Below, in pieces: positions 52,094 to 63,813 of a stretch of 64,000 nucleotides of DNA. The notes beneath the pieces are model-generated. The model did not search any database. It saw only the letters and a list, made by a program, of their open reading frames with translations, and had not been told where the DNA came from. Both the position numbers and the translations under genes were made by a program. Position 1 is the first letter of the stretch, and each line of letters starts with the position of its first letter. This stretch comes from a bacterium (GTDB taxonomy: Bacteria > Planctomycetota > UBA1135 > UBA2386): NCBI GenBank assembly GCA_030432695.1, contig JAUILN010000005.1, forward strand, positions 62,001 through 126,000. The letters run 5' to 3'.

Positions 52094-53458
52094 TTGAAGA
52101 CCCCCGACGACCACATCGTCATCAAGTACTTCGATCTGATCGACGAGTTCGTTCGGATCCGGAGCTGCTCGGAGGACATCCTCGGTGAACTCTCGGCCGC
52201 CCAGGTGAGCGACAAGGCGAGCTACCGATCGCAGGTGGTGCGGGTCTGCGTACCCGACTTCACCACCAGCATCCGCTCGGCCCTGCAACGCACACCCGAA
52301 GACTACGACCCCGAGGTCGTCGAGGAGCTGCTCTACCAGCTCGCGATCGACGTCAATCCCGGCCTCGAGATCCACCAGGTCAGCCTGCCCGGCAAGGGCA
52401 CCGGCGAGAGCAATCTCGACGACTGCGACGCCATCCCCGGCCAGAGTCCGGAACGGCGCGCGCTGTACCGCCGGGTGCTCGGCCTCGACCGCGCGCTGCG
52501 CACCCAGGTCGTGGGCCAGGACGATTCGATCGAGACCCTGGTCCGCGCGGTCAAGAAGGCCGCAGTCGGCCTCAAGCGACCGGGCACACCGATCGGCACG
52601 TTCCTGCTGGTCGGCCGCACCGGCACCGGCAAGACCGAGCTGGCCAAGGCGCTGGCGCGCACGCTCTACGACGAGCCCGGCCACCTGATCCGGGTCGACT
52701 GCTCGGAGTACGCGCTGCCCCACGAGTACGCCAAGCTGATCGGCTCGCCGCCCGGCTACATCGGCCACAACGAGGGCGGCTACCTCACCGAGTCGGTGCG
52801 CAAGCAGCCCCGCTCGGTGGTGCTGTTCGACGAGATCGAGAAGGCCCACTCCAAGGTCCACAACCTGCTGCTCCAGCTGCTCGACGAGGGCATCCTCACC
52901 GACAGCCGCGGCCAACAGGTCTCGTTCGCCGAGTCGATCGTGATCCTCACCAGCAACCTCGGCGTCGAGAAGATCGACGCGCTGCGCGGCCGGATGGGCT
53001 TCGGACGGATCGACGGCACGCCGGTCGGCGGCGAGGACCTGCGCGAGGCGACCATCGAGGCGCTGAAGGAGAACTTCCGACCGGAGTTCGTGAACCGGAT
53101 CGACGAGATCACGGTGTTCAATCCGCTCGACGAGAAGGTCTGCATCCGGATCGCCGCACGCATGCTGCGCGAGGTCGCCGAGCTGTTGGCGGTGCGCGGC
53201 ATCCGGGTCGAGTTCTCGCCCGGCGTGAAGAACCAGCTGGCCCGTGACGGCTACTCCGAGGAGTTCGGCGCCCGCGAGCTGCGCCGCCTGATCAAGCGAC
53301 GCATCGAGGATCCGCTGACCGACCTGATCCTCCGCGAGTCGCTCGGCTCGGGCGACGTGTTGCGGGTGCGGGTCCGCGGAGGCCAGCCCCAGATCCAAGT
53401 GGTGGAGCGCGCCGGACAAGCCCTCGGCACCGAACCGCTCGTCACCCACAGCGTCTGA
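52094..53458 (+). CDS. Single-ring Clp-like (ClpB D2-type) AAA+ ATPase
   Basis: A 454-residue protein with one AAA+ domain of the ClpA/ClpB D2 (HCLR) clade: Walker A GRTGTGKTELAKALA (about 174), Walker B SVVLFDEIEKAH (about 242), the pore loop GSPPGYIGHNEGG, sensor 1 ILTSNLG, the arginine finger region FRPEFVNRID and a C-terminal small domain ending GYSEEFGARELRRLIKRRIEDPL. The first ~130 residues are a helical N-domain I do not recognise; there is no D1 ring. No ATG fits; a TTG at 52094 with a GGAG seven bases upstream gives MKTPDDHIVIKYFD, and is the best start. Near residue 301, MGFG follows sensor 1 where ClpA/ClpC have the ClpP-docking loop. Confidence 0.82.
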   Translation: MKTPDDHIVIKYFDLIDEFVRIRSCSEDILGELSAAQVSDKASYRSQVVRVCVPDFTTSIRSALQRTPEDYDPEVVEELLYQLAIDVNPGLEIHQVSLPGKGTGESNLDDCDAIPGQSPERRALYRRVLGLDRALRTQVVGQDDSIETLVRAVKKAAVGLKRPGTPIGTFLLVGRTGTGKTELAKALARTLYDEPGHLIRVDCSEYALPHEYAKLIGSPPGYIGHNEGGYLTESVRKQPRSVVLFDEIEKAHSKVHNLLLQLLDEGILTDSRGQQVSFAESIVILTSNLGVEKIDALRGRMGFGRIDGTPVGGEDLREATIEALKENFRPEFVNRIDEITVFNPLDEKVCIRIAARMLREVAELLAVRGIRVEFSPGVKNQLARDGYSEEFGARELRRLIKRRIEDPLTDLILRESLGSGDVLRVRVRGGQPQIQVVERAGQALGTEPLVTHSV

Positions 53459-54097
53459 TCAGCCCCAGCCGAACCGCCCGGCCAGTGCTCGCGCACACAG
53501 CCACCACGGCAACCCGACCCCCGCGAGGGCCCACAGCACCCAGCGCCAGGCGGTCGGGTCCAGCGGGTGATCGGTCGGCGCCCAGGGCGGCCTGGCCAGC
53601 AGCAGCCGGATCCGGAAGTGCCCCGGTCTGCGTGGCCGGTCGACGAAGCGCCCGCCCGGATCGACCGCCCGCGGCGCGGCCTCGTCCGCCCACCAGGTGA
53701 ACCGCTCGCCGAGCGCCAGCGAGCCGTCGAGGCCTACCCGCGGTCGCAGCGGTGCCTCCCGAGCGTCACCACCGCCGACCTCGCCGGGCAAGGCGACGGC
53801 GAGCAGCACCCCCGTGAGGATTGCCGCGATCGCCACCCCGGACGCCAACCGGGCCGGACGGGCCCCACCCACCGCGATCGCCCGCAAGATGCCGGTGCGG
53901 CGCAGGTGGACGACCTGTAGCAGCGCGGCACAGCATCCGACCGGCACCGCCAGCCACACGCCGTCGGGGACCACGCCGACGCGGGCGGCGAAGCCGGCGA
54001 ACTCCGCCAGGCCGGCTGCCAGCCCGGCGAGAGCCGCGGCGACGCCACTCCACGCCAGCAGGAAGCCGCAGGCGAGGTACCGAGTGGCCCGACTCAT
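53459..54097 (-). CDS. LptG-like membrane protein, short
   Basis: A 212-residue protein. The N-terminal half has three membrane helices (about 7-38, 45-62 and 80-102), with LQVVHLRRTGILRAIAVGGARPARLASG between the last two; this follows the LptG/LptF pattern of L-x-R-x-x-E-L-x-A-x-x-x-x-G after a helix pair. The C-terminal half is Arg/Pro-rich with one last helix. LptG is normally ~350 residues with a large periplasmic beta-jellyroll, which here is reduced. Its start overlaps the stop of the LptF-like gene (ATGA). Its stop codon abuts the stop of the AAA+ gene. Function by analogy, lipopolysaccharide export, is tentative. Confidence 0.45.
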   Translation of the reverse strand: MSRATRYLACGFLLAWSGVAAALAGLAAGLAEFAGFAARVGVVPDGVWLAVPVGCCAALLQVVHLRRTGILRAIAVGGARPARLASGVAIAAILTGVLLAVALPGEVGGGDAREAPLRPRVGLDGSLALGERFTWWADEAAPRAVDPGGRFVDRPRRPGHFRIRLLLARPPWAPTDHPLDPTAWRWVLWALAGVGLPWWLCARALAGRFGWG

Positions 54098-55076
54098 CCC
54101 GGAGGCCCGGCCAAGACACCCGCCAGCAGGCGCGGCAGGGCAACGACCGACACCACGCCGAAGAGCCCGACCGACCAGGCCGGCCACGCCACGGCACGAC
54201 GCCCCGCGAGGCCGAACACGGCGACCAGCAGGCTCGCCAGCAGGGTCACCGGCGAGACCAGCGACCGCCGGGCACGGAGGACGCGCCACTGCGCCGGGGC
54301 ATCGGCATCGCCCGCGGCGAGGCGCGCGCGCCGCCACCGCTCGCCCACGCTGCGCCCGCGGGTCGCGCCGAGTTCGGCGGGCGCACGCTCGCCGAGCACG
54401 CGAGCCATCCTCGGCATGCGCACCACCGCCCGATCGACCGAGACCGCGGCGCGCTGCGCTGCCGCGACCGCCACGTCGGCGAAGTGGAATACGGCCGCGC
54501 CTCCCCCGGCGCGGTCGCCACCTGGTTCCATCGACCGCCAAGCAATCCCCAGGCAGTCGTCGTCCGACGCCGGCAACAGCACCCGCCCGCCCTCGCGACC
54601 CTGTCCCTCGACCAGCGCAACCAGATCTCCAGGCACGAACTCGCCGAGAGCGGCGCGGGGGTCGGCCGCCAATGCGGCGACCCAGCGGTCGGTGAGGCGC
54701 GCGGCAGCCTCCGGGGCATCGTCCTCGGCCCACCAGCCGAGCACTCCGAACCAGGGCAACCAGGGCAGCAGCAGGCCGCCCACCAACGCACCGTGACCGA
54801 GTCCGATCGACGTGACCGCCTCGCGCTCGGCACCGCAAGCCCGGCTGCGCAGCTCTGCCGCCTGCCAGGTGATCGCGACCACCGCCGCGACCGGGACGAT
54901 CGACGGTCCCGCCAGGATCACGAGATCGAACCACGTCGCCAGCTCCGCGCCGGGCAGGTCCCCCGGCGCGGCGACGATGCCCCACGCCACGCCCAACCCG
55001 TAGCAGGTGGCGAGCGCCGACAGCGCCCACGCGCCGCACACCGCCTGGCGCGCGGCGGTGTACAGCAGGATCCGGA

Positions 55077-55080
<4 letters not shown>
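54094..55080 (-). CDS. LptF-like membrane protein
   Basis: A 328-residue protein with two N-terminal helices (about 7-38 and 53-75), [30 protein letters not shown] after the second (resembling the LptF L-x-R-x-x-E-x-x-A-x-x-x-x-G loop), a soluble middle part (about 110-240) and a C-terminal pair of helices after [22 protein letters not shown], which resembles the LptF/G R-x-x-x-P-x-x-x-L ending. Residue identity to known LptF is low. The ATG at 55080 overlaps the maeB stop. The adjacent short LptG-like gene supports a pair, but both could be unrelated membrane proteins of similar layout. Confidence 0.45.
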
Positions 55081-57383
<2,303 letters not shown>

Positions 57384-57616
57384 CGGGCGCTCTCGAGAGG
57401 GGTCTGCGCCGGCCGAAGCGGAACGCGTCCGCCTCGACCATCCGGGGGTTCGGAACCGGCGAGAATATGCATCGCAACGCCGGGCGAGCCGCAGCTTTCG
57501 CGTTTCCTTGCCCGCAGCTCGACCCCCGACCGGACGTGCGCCGGTCGCGCGACCCGCCCCGCCGCCGCCCGCTCGACCGGTCGCACCCACTCGGTCCAAC
57601 GGTTACAAGACGTCGG

Positions 57617-58981
57617 ATGCCAGCGACCGCAGCGTGCCTCACCGCCCTCGCCTTCGCGTGCCCCGCTCCGCAGGACGTCCGCCCGGCCGACGCCGATCCG
57701 GTGGTGGCCCGCTTCGAGCTGGAGGGCCGACCCGCGGCGATCCTCCGCCACGAGATCGCGGCCGAGGCGGCACAGCGTCACCGTCGCGACGTCCACGGCG
57801 AGGAGGCCCTGAAGCTGCTGATCGACCGCTATCTGGTCGACGTCGAGTCGCGCCAGCAGGGACTGGCTCCGAGTCGCCGCGAGATCGCCGAGCGGGTCGA
57901 CACCTACCGGCAGGCGCTGGCTCAGCAGGAGCGCACCCTGGAGGACTGGCTGCAGGCCAAGCGGACCACCTGGGAACAGTTCGAGCGCGACTTCGTGGCG
58001 CTGAGCATCGCCCACGAGCGGCTGGTGATGCGCGAGCTGGACCTCACCGACCCCTCGCAGGTCACGCCCCAGCATCTGGAACTGTGGCTGCGTGAAGCGC
58101 GTGGTCGCCACCGCATCGAGATCGACCCGGCCCAGCTCCCCGACGGCATCGTGGCGACCGTCGACGACAAGCGCTTCGACCTCGCCGACCTCGGCAACCT
58201 GCTGCTGCCGAACATCAGCGACGAGGACCGCGAAGGCTTCATCCGCCGGATCGTGCTGCGCCGCCTGATCGCCGCCGAGGCTCGCGCGCACGACATCGAG
58301 GTCGATCTGGACGACGCCCGCGCCGAGGTCGAGCGGCGCCGCGCCGAGGTCGAGAGCGATCCCCGCTACCAGGGCGTGAGCTACGACGAGTGGCTGAAGT
58401 CGACCCAGGGCATGACCCCCGAGGAGCTGGCCCGCTCGCAGCACATGATCGCCACGGTGCAGCGCGACCGCATCGTCGAGGCCCTGCACCCCGATGCGGA
58501 ACTCCGGCGCCGACTCGAGCAAGAGCGTGACGAGGTGCTGGCCCGTCACGGCGAGAAGCGCGAGATCGGTCTCCTGTTGCTGCGCGCCCGCGACGAGCCC
58601 AACGAGATCGTCACCCGCGACTTCGACGCCGCCACCGCCGAAGCGAACCGGCTGCTCGGCGAGCTACAGAAGGGCAAGACCTTCGAGTCGCTGGCCAGCA
58701 TCCACAGCGAGGATCCCTACACCAAGGCCCGCAAGGGCCGGATGTCGCCGTTCCCCCGCGGTCAGGAGGGCATTCCCGAGCCGATCCGCGAGGCCGCGTT
58801 CGGACTGCGACGCCTCGAGGTGTCGGAACCGATCCGCATCGAGAACGGCGTGGTGCTCATCAAGCTGATCGACATCGAACCCGCGCCCCCAGAGGCGAAG
58901 CTGCTCGAGCAGCTGCGGCTCGAGGTCGGCCAGGAGTACCTCGAAGGACTCCTGGAGAAGTCGCGGCTGGAGATCCTCTGA
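57617..58981 (+). CDS. Exported parvulin-type peptidyl-prolyl isomerase
   Basis: A 454-residue protein. A short N-terminal hydrophobic segment (residues 2-18) ends in AFACPAP; this may be a plain signal peptide or an irregular lipobox. A helical SurA-like region (HEIAAEAAQRHRRDVHGEEALKLLIDRYL...) precedes the parvulin domain (about 313-415: IGLLLLRARD, LLGELQKGKTFESLASIHSEDPYTKARKGRM, FGLRRLEVSEPIRIENGVVLIKLI). Such enzymes fold outer-membrane or periplasmic proteins. The ATG at 57617 is preferred; the frame is open upstream to 57467. It is divergent from maeB and is followed by the cupin gene after 64 bases. Confidence 0.82.
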   Translation: MPATAACLTALAFACPAPQDVRPADADPVVARFELEGRPAAILRHEIAAEAAQRHRRDVHGEEALKLLIDRYLVDVESRQQGLAPSRREIAERVDTYRQALAQQERTLEDWLQAKRTTWEQFERDFVALSIAHERLVMRELDLTDPSQVTPQHLELWLREARGRHRIEIDPAQLPDGIVATVDDKRFDLADLGNLLLPNISDEDREGFIRRIVLRRLIAAEARAHDIEVDLDDARAEVERRRAEVESDPRYQGVSYDEWLKSTQGMTPEELARSQHMIATVQRDRIVEALHPDAELRRRLEQERDEVLARHGEKREIGLLLLRARDEPNEIVTRDFDAATAEANRLLGELQKGKTFESLASIHSEDPYTKARKGRMSPFPRGQEGIPEPIREAAFGLRRLEVSEPIRIENGVVLIKLIDIEPAPPEAKLLEQLRLEVGQEYLEGLLEKSRLEIL

Positions 58982-59045
58982 CGCTGCGACCCTGCTTCGC
59001 GTGCCGGCTTGCACCCGCTCGCCGCCGGTCCCAACCTCCCCGCCC

Positions 59046-59834
59046 ATGACCCTCCTGATCCCGACCGGCAGCGACGGCGCGCTGCATTTCGACCTCTCGG
59101 CCGCGCACTGGCTCCTCGGGTTCCGGATCCTCGACGTCGAAGGCACGCTGGACCGGCAGCGCAGCGGGCCGGGTGAATCGCTGCTGATCGTCTCCTCGGG
59201 AACCCACGACCTGTTCGCAGGCGGCGGCAACTGGGCGCGCCGTGGACTGCGGCCGACGCCGTTCGCGGGTCGCCCGGTCGCGTTGTTCCTGCCCCCCGAC
59301 ACGCCATTCCATACCGAGGGCGGCCACGGCCGACTGCTGCTGGTGACCTCGCGGCAACCCGAGCTGGCCGCACCCGAGGACGCCTCGGAGGCCGCGAGCC
59401 GCAAGGCACTGCTGCCACTGGCTGGCTCCGGAAAATCGTTCGATCCGAAGAGCGGCGCCTGGAAGCCGCAGGAGGCATTCCTCGGCTCCTCGGAGGCGTT
59501 GCTGCCGCGGCGCTTCGTACGGCTCCGCACTCCGGACGGCCTGGGCGTGGTCGAGCGACTCGCCGGCGGTGACTACAAGGCGCTGTCGCTGCAGGTCGAC
59601 GAGACGGTGCTCGCCGACGGGCAGTCGCTGAACCTACCGCCGGCCGACGAGTCGGTCCGGGCTCCGCTCGAGCGCGCGGTCTACTTCGATCCCGAGGCGG
59701 AACTCGAGGTCGACGGCGACCGCAGTCACGAACCGCGGCTGTGGTTCGGCGGCGCAGACGCGCCACTTCCCGCGGTGCGGAGCCGCGGCGGGCGGTGCCA
59801 TGTGCTCGTCGCCTACGCCGGCCCCAAGGCGTGA
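59046..59834 (+). CDS. IolB/KduI-like cupin-fold protein
   Basis: A 262-residue protein with a beta-sandwich pattern like 5-deoxy-glucuronate isomerase (IolB): LGFRILDVEGTLDRQRSGPGESLLIVSSGTHDLF, then RPTPFAGRPVALFLPPDTPFHTEGGHGRLLLVTSRQPEL, then a second half with LGVVERLAGGDYKALSL. The metal-binding His pairs of KduI/IolB are not clearly in place, so the catalytic role is uncertain. Inositol-degradation neighbours are absent. It ends 13 bases before the convergent ygfZ stop. The function is best left open. Confidence 0.5.
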   Translation: MTLLIPTGSDGALHFDLSAAHWLLGFRILDVEGTLDRQRSGPGESLLIVSSGTHDLFAGGGNWARRGLRPTPFAGRPVALFLPPDTPFHTEGGHGRLLLVTSRQPELAAPEDASEAASRKALLPLAGSGKSFDPKSGAWKPQEAFLGSSEALLPRRFVRLRTPDGLGVVERLAGGDYKALSLQVDETVLADGQSLNLPPADESVRAPLERAVYFDPEAELEVDGDRSHEPRLWFGGADAPLPAVRSRGGRCHVLVAYAGPKA

Positions 59835-59847
59835 GCCGCGGACTGGC

Positions 59848-60768
59848 TCAGGGCTCCAGGATCTCCACCGCGGCGCCCCCTGAGGCGCCGAGCACCAACG
59901 GCTCGGGTTCGGCGAGGAAGGTCTCGGGCAGGTAGCCGAGTGCCACGCTGGAGGACTGGTCGAGGCGCGCGGCCGACATCACCCGACCGAGCGGCGTGCC
60001 GTCCTCGGCGAGGCACAGCGGCGTCGAGACTGCCACGGCCTCGACCGTCGCGAGCCGGAGCCTGACCAGCCGCCGGTTGACGTGCCCGTAGGTGTGGATG
60101 CGGGCGACGATCTCCTGACCGGTGTAGCAGCCTTTGGTGGTCGAGATGTGGTCGTCGAGCCCGGCCTCGAGGGCGAGCGTGGTGGCCTCGGTGTCGAGGC
60201 CGACCCAGGGCTCGGCCGCCAGGATGCGCAGGGCCTCTGCAGCTTCGTCGTCGAGCGGATCCAGCGCCGCGAGGGCGGCTTCGACGGCCGCTTCGCTGCC
60301 GTGCATCCGCACGAAACCGATGCCACCGCGCTCGCCGGCGAGCGCCAGCCGCAGCGGTCCCTCGGACACCTGGACGGTCCCCGCGTGACGCTCCAGTCGG
60401 CCGAGCACGGCGGTGCCACGCGCCTCACCGGCGAACAGGTCGTCTCGCTCGCGCAGGACCAGCTGCTCGGTGAAGTGGTAGCGATCGAGGAGTTCGAACA
60501 GCTTCCGCCGCTGCGGTGCCTGGGTCTCGACCAGGACTGCCTCCCCGTGGCGAACCACCTGGCCGATCGCCTGGACCCGCCCCTTGGGATCCAGGAACGA
60601 CGCCGGTGCGGCCGAGCCGTCCGTCAGGGCCTGGACGTCCTGGGAACAGAGTCGATGCACGAACTCCACGGCGTCCCGACCCGAGACCTCGAGCAATCCG
60701 TACGGGGCCGGGACCCGCCGGCCGGCGGGCTGGAGGGACGCGAGGGCTTGGTCGTAGGCTGCTGTCAT
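59848..60768 (-). CDS. ygfZ: YgfZ/GcvT-like folate-binding iron-sulfur maintenance protein
   Basis: A 306-residue protein with the YgfZ motif K-G-C-x-x-G-Q-E in full: KGCYTGQEIVAR (about residues 211-222). Other parts follow the GcvT fold (LLEVSGRDAVEFVHRLCSQDV, FLDPKGRV). YgfZ is a folate-binding protein that helps maintain or repair certain Fe-S enzymes such as MiaB. It is divergent from iscR across 134 bases, so it is next to the Fe-S assembly operon, which supports the role. Confidence 0.9.
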   Translation of the reverse strand: MTAAYDQALASLQPAGRRVPAPYGLLEVSGRDAVEFVHRLCSQDVQALTDGSAAPASFLDPKGRVQAIGQVVRHGEAVLVETQAPQRRKLFELLDRYHFTEQLVLRERDDLFAGEARGTAVLGRLERHAGTVQVSEGPLRLALAGERGGIGFVRMHGSEAAVEAALAALDPLDDEAAEALRILAAEPWVGLDTEATTLALEAGLDDHISTTKGCYTGQEIVARIHTYGHVNRRLVRLRLATVEAVAVSTPLCLAEDGTPLGRVMSAARLDQSSSVALGYLPETFLAEPEPLVLGASGGAAVEILEP

Positions 60769-60838
60769 CCTGGATCTTGCGGGCAGATTGGGGGCGCGTT
60801 CCAGGGCCCGGTCCCGAGACGCCGAAACGACCCACGGG

Positions 60839-60867
60839 TTGAATGAGCCCCTGTGGGAGGCTATTTT
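60839..60867 (+). promoter_or_regulatory. Sigma70-type promoter of the isc operon
   Basis: TTGAAT at 60839-60844 and TATTTT at 60862-60867 with a 17-base spacer. The iscR ATG is 36 bases further on. In DNA this GC-rich a match this good is unlikely by chance. The spacer has a small CCC-TGT-GGG dyad. An IscR-type site is not recognisable. Confidence 0.6.
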
Positions 60868-60902
60868 GCTCCGGCACCTCGAACGCTTCCAGGGCCCGCC
60901 GC

Positions 60903-61628
60903 ATGTTCCGCATCACACGGAAAGCCGACTACGCCGTCTTCATCCTGTCCTTCCTGGCCCGCCGGGCCGCCGAAGAAGGCCCGGACGCGCTCGTGAGCGC
61001 GCAGGAACTGGCGTCCTTCAGCGCGCTGAACAAGTCGCTGGTCGCCAACCTGCTGAAGGACCTCAACCGCGCCGGGTTCCTGTCGTCGGTGCGCGGCGCG
61101 CGTGGTGGCTACCGCCTCGACCGGCCGGCGAACCGGATCAATCTCCTGGAGATCCTGCGCACCGTCGAGGGGCCGTTCACCTTCGTGGAGTGCGCACAGG
61201 GAGGTGGCCCCGAGGATGACGAATCTGCAGATCCGGGGTTCGCGGCACTCGAAGATGGGGCGGCCGGGAAGCTGGCGGCCGGAGAGCTGGCGGCCGAAGC
61301 GCCTCCTCTCGAGCGGGCTGCTGCCGCGACCGACGACGAATGCTGCAACCTCACCGGCCTGTGCACCTCGAAGGGACCGCTGATGGTCCTGCACCTGCGG
61401 ATCCAACAGCTCCTCGAGGACATCTCCCTCGCCGAACTCAGCGGCCTCGACACCAGCAGGGCCGCGGAGATCGCCCAGGAGCTGTTCCCGTCGCGACGCG
61501 CGCTGGAGGCACGGGACCCCGCCGAAGACCACTCCCCTGCTGGTCAATCACCTGCTGGTCACTCACCTGCTGGTCACTCCCCTGCTGGCCAATCACCTGC
61601 TGGCCAATCACCTGTCGTGGAACGATGA
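60903..61628 (+). CDS. iscR: Rrf2-family regulator, IscR-like, with split cluster cysteines
   Basis: A 241-residue regulator, about 80 longer than E. coli IscR. The N-terminus [21 protein letters not shown] is Rrf2, followed by the wing region [13 protein letters not shown]. The cluster cysteines are Cys97 (FVEC), then Cys147/148 and Cys154 ([15 protein letters not shown]); in IscR three Cys are spaced C-x5-C-x5-C. Here about 50 residues, Ala/Glu-rich, are inserted between first and second. The C-terminus has five S-P-A-G-Q/H repeats. ATG 60903 is preferred; an upstream start would run into the promoter. iscS starts within its stop (ATGA). Confidence 0.85.
   Translation: MFRITRKADYAVFILSFLARRAAEEGPDALVSAQELASFSALNKSLVANLLKDLNRAGFLSSVRGARGGYRLDRPANRINLLEILRTVEGPFTFVECAQGGGPEDDESADPGFAALEDGAAGKLAAGELAAEAPPLERAAAATDDECCNLTGLCTSKGPLMVLHLRIQQLLEDISLAELSGLDTSRAAEIAQELFPSRRALEARDPAEDHSPAGQSPAGHSPAGHSPAGQSPAGQSPVVER
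61531..61605. repeat. 15-base tandem repeat at the 3' end of iscR
   Basis: Five direct units such as AATCACCTGCTGGTC and ACTCACCTGCTGGTC, with a partial sixth. They encode S-P-A-G-Q/H at the C-terminus of the regulator, just before its stop and the iscS start at 61625. Confidence 0.9.
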
Positions 61629-62860
61629 CCGATACGCCCCAGATCGCGACCTTCCCCATCTACATGGACAACAGCGCGACCACGCGCTGCGACCCGCGGG
61701 TGGTGGACAAGATGGTGCCGTATTTCGGCGAGATCTACGGCAACGCTGCGAGCCGCAACCATGCCTACGGCTGGGCCGCGGAGAGCGCGGTCGACGAGGC
61801 CCGCAGTCAGGTCGCGCAACTGATCGGCGCGCACCCCAAGGAGATCATCTGGACCAGCGGCTCGACCGAGGCCAACAACCTCGCGATCAAGGGCGTGGCG
61901 GAGATGTACTCCAAGAAGGGTCGCCACCTGATCACCTGTGTCACCGAGCACAAGGCGGTCATCGACCCGATGAAGCACCTCGAGCAGCAGGGTTACGAGG
62001 TGACCTGGCTGGAGGTCGACGGCGCCGGCCGCATCGATCTCGGGCAACTCGCGGCAGCGATCCGTGACGACACCCTGCTGGTGTCGCTGATGTTCGCCAA
62101 CAACGAGACCGGCACCGCCCACCCGGTCGCCGAGATCGGCAAGCTGTGCAAGGAGCGCGGTGTGCTGTTCCACACCGACGCGACCCAGGCGCCCGGCAAG
62201 CTGCCGATCGACGTCGAAGCCCAGGACATCGACCTGCTGTCGCTGTCGGCGCACAAGTTCTACGGCCCGAAGGGTGTCGGTGCGCTCTACGTGCGCCGCA
62301 AGAACCCGCGCGTGCGCCTCGCGCCGATCCTCGACGGCGGCGGCCACGAGCGCGGCATGCGTTCGGGCACCCTGGCGGTTCCCGGCATCGTCGGCATGGG
62401 CGAGGCAGCCCGGATCGCCCGCGAGGAGTTCGACCAGGAGGTCGCCAGGATGACCGCATTGCGCGACCGCCTGGAGAACGGCATCCGCAAGGCGCTGCCG
62501 GACTCGGTGATCAACGGCGACGTCGAACACCGCATGCCGCACCTGTCCAACATCTCGTTCCCGTACGTCGAGGGCGAGTCCCTCATCATGGGCATCAAGG
62601 ACGTCGCGGTGTCGTCGGGCTCGGCCTGCACCTCCGCGAGCCTCGAGCCCAGCTACGTCCTCAAGAGCCTGGGCCTCGGTGACGAACTCGCCCACAGCTC
62701 GATCCGCTTCTCGCTCGGCCGGTTCAACACCGAGGCAGAGGTCGACTACGTGGTCGACCTCGTGGTCAAGGAGGTCACCCGGCTCCGCGAGATGTCCCCG
62801 CTCTGGGAGATGGTGCAGGAAGGAATCGACCTGTCCCAGGTGAAGTGGACGGTGCACTGA
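61625..62860 (+). CDS. iscS: Cysteine desulfurase IscS
   Basis: A 411-residue PLP enzyme of the IscS (group I NifS) type that takes sulfur from cysteine. [14 protein letters not shown] opens the family; the PLP lysine is Lys211 in [11 protein letters not shown]; the active-site loop [17 protein letters not shown] has Cys335. [12 protein letters not shown] carries the PLP-contacting residues. The ATG at 61625 overlaps the iscR stop. This is the classical isc order. Confidence 0.95.
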   Translation: MTDTPQIATFPIYMDNSATTRCDPRVVDKMVPYFGEIYGNAASRNHAYGWAAESAVDEARSQVAQLIGAHPKEIIWTSGSTEANNLAIKGVAEMYSKKGRHLITCVTEHKAVIDPMKHLEQQGYEVTWLEVDGAGRIDLGQLAAAIRDDTLLVSLMFANNETGTAHPVAEIGKLCKERGVLFHTDATQAPGKLPIDVEAQDIDLLSLSAHKFYGPKGVGALYVRRKNPRVRLAPILDGGGHERGMRSGTLAVPGIVGMGEAARIAREEFDQEVARMTALRDRLENGIRKALPDSVINGDVEHRMPHLSNISFPYVEGESLIMGIKDVAVSSGSACTSASLEPSYVLKSLGLGDELAHSSIRFSLGRFNTEAEVDYVVDLVVKEVTRLREMSPLWEMVQEGIDLSQVKWTVH

Positions 62861-62922
62861 GTCACCAGGCACGCACCACCATCTTCTCCCCGAACCACCG
62901 AACCACCCCACGGAGGCCTGAC

Positions 62923-63369
62923 ATGGCATACAGCGACAAGGTCCTCGACCACTACAACCACCCCCGCAACGTCGGCGCGCTCGACAAGGACGCGCAGGAC
63001 GTCGGCACCGGCGTCGTCGGCGCACCCGAGTGCGGCGACGTGATGAAGCTGCAGATCAAGGTCGACGAGGAGTCCGGCCGCATCGTCGACGCCAAGTTCA
63101 AGACCTACGGCTGCGGCTCGGCGATCGCCTCGTCGTCGCTGGCTACCGAGTGGCTGAAGGGCGCGACGGTCGACGAGGCCCTGGCGATCCAGAACACCTC
63201 GATCGTCGAGGAACTCTCGCTACCGCCGGTCAAGATCCACTGCTCGGTGCTGGCCGAGGACGCGATCAAGGCGGCGATCGCCGACTACCGGTCGAAGCGG
63301 GGCGCCGCCGGCCAGAGTGCCACGGCCGCGCAGGCGCCTGCCGCGGCGGGCGACGGAACCGCATCCTGA
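62923..63369 (+). CDS. iscU: Fe-S cluster scaffold IscU
   Basis: A 148-residue scaffold. The three cluster cysteines are present: Cys37 with Asp39 (PECGDVM), Cys64 (YGCGSA) and Cys107 (HCSVLAEDAI). LPPVK at 100-104 is the HscA-binding motif, which fits the hscB gene that follows. A GGAGG ribosome site stands before the ATG. The last ~25 residues are an Ala-rich tail not in E. coli IscU. Confidence 0.95.
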   Translation: MAYSDKVLDHYNHPRNVGALDKDAQDVGTGVVGAPECGDVMKLQIKVDEESGRIVDAKFKTYGCGSAIASSSLATEWLKGATVDEALAIQNTSIVEELSLPPVKIHCSVLAEDAIKAAIADYRSKRGAAGQSATAAQAPAAAGDGTAS

Positions 63370-63383
63370 GGAACGAACCGGCG

Positions 63384-63809
63384 ATGAACGAGACGACCAA
63401 CACGAACACGGCGAACACCGACCCGACCTCCGCGGCGTCGACTCCCGCCGTCGATACCGCCGCGAAGCCCGGCCGCGGCATCGCGCTGACCGAGCGCGCC
63501 GCCAAGGAGATCCGCCGAGTCATGGAGGAGAACTCCTTCGACCCGGAGAACTCGTGGGTGCGCATCGGCGCCAAGGGTGGCGGCTGCTCCGGGTTCAGCT
63601 ACGTGCTCGACTTCGACTCCAACGGGCCGACCGAGTACGACCTGACCTTCGAGCAGCACGACGTGAAGATCCTCATCGACAAGAAGAGCGAGTTCTTCAT
63701 GGGCGGCACCGAACTCGACTTCAACGACGGCCTGCTCGACCGCGGCTTCGTGTTCAAGAACCCCTCGGCGACCGGCACCTGCGGCTGCGGCACCTCGTTC
63801 TCGGCCTGA
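63384..63809 (+). CDS. iscA: A-type Fe-S carrier IscA
   Basis: A 141-residue A-type carrier. The three conserved cysteines are Cys68 (GGGCSGFSY) and Cys133 and Cys135 (TCGCGTSFSA). KEIRRVMEEN and FMGGTELDFNDGL are family strands and helices. The first ~30 residues are an extra Asn/Thr/Pro-rich tail. It starts 14 bases after iscU. Confidence 0.92.
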   Translation: MNETTNTNTANTDPTSAASTPAVDTAAKPGRGIALTERAAKEIRRVMEENSFDPENSWVRIGAKGGGCSGFSYVLDFDSNGPTEYDLTFEQHDVKILIDKKSEFFMGGTELDFNDGLLDRGFVFKNPSATGTCGCGTSFSA

Positions 63810-63813
63810 GCGG

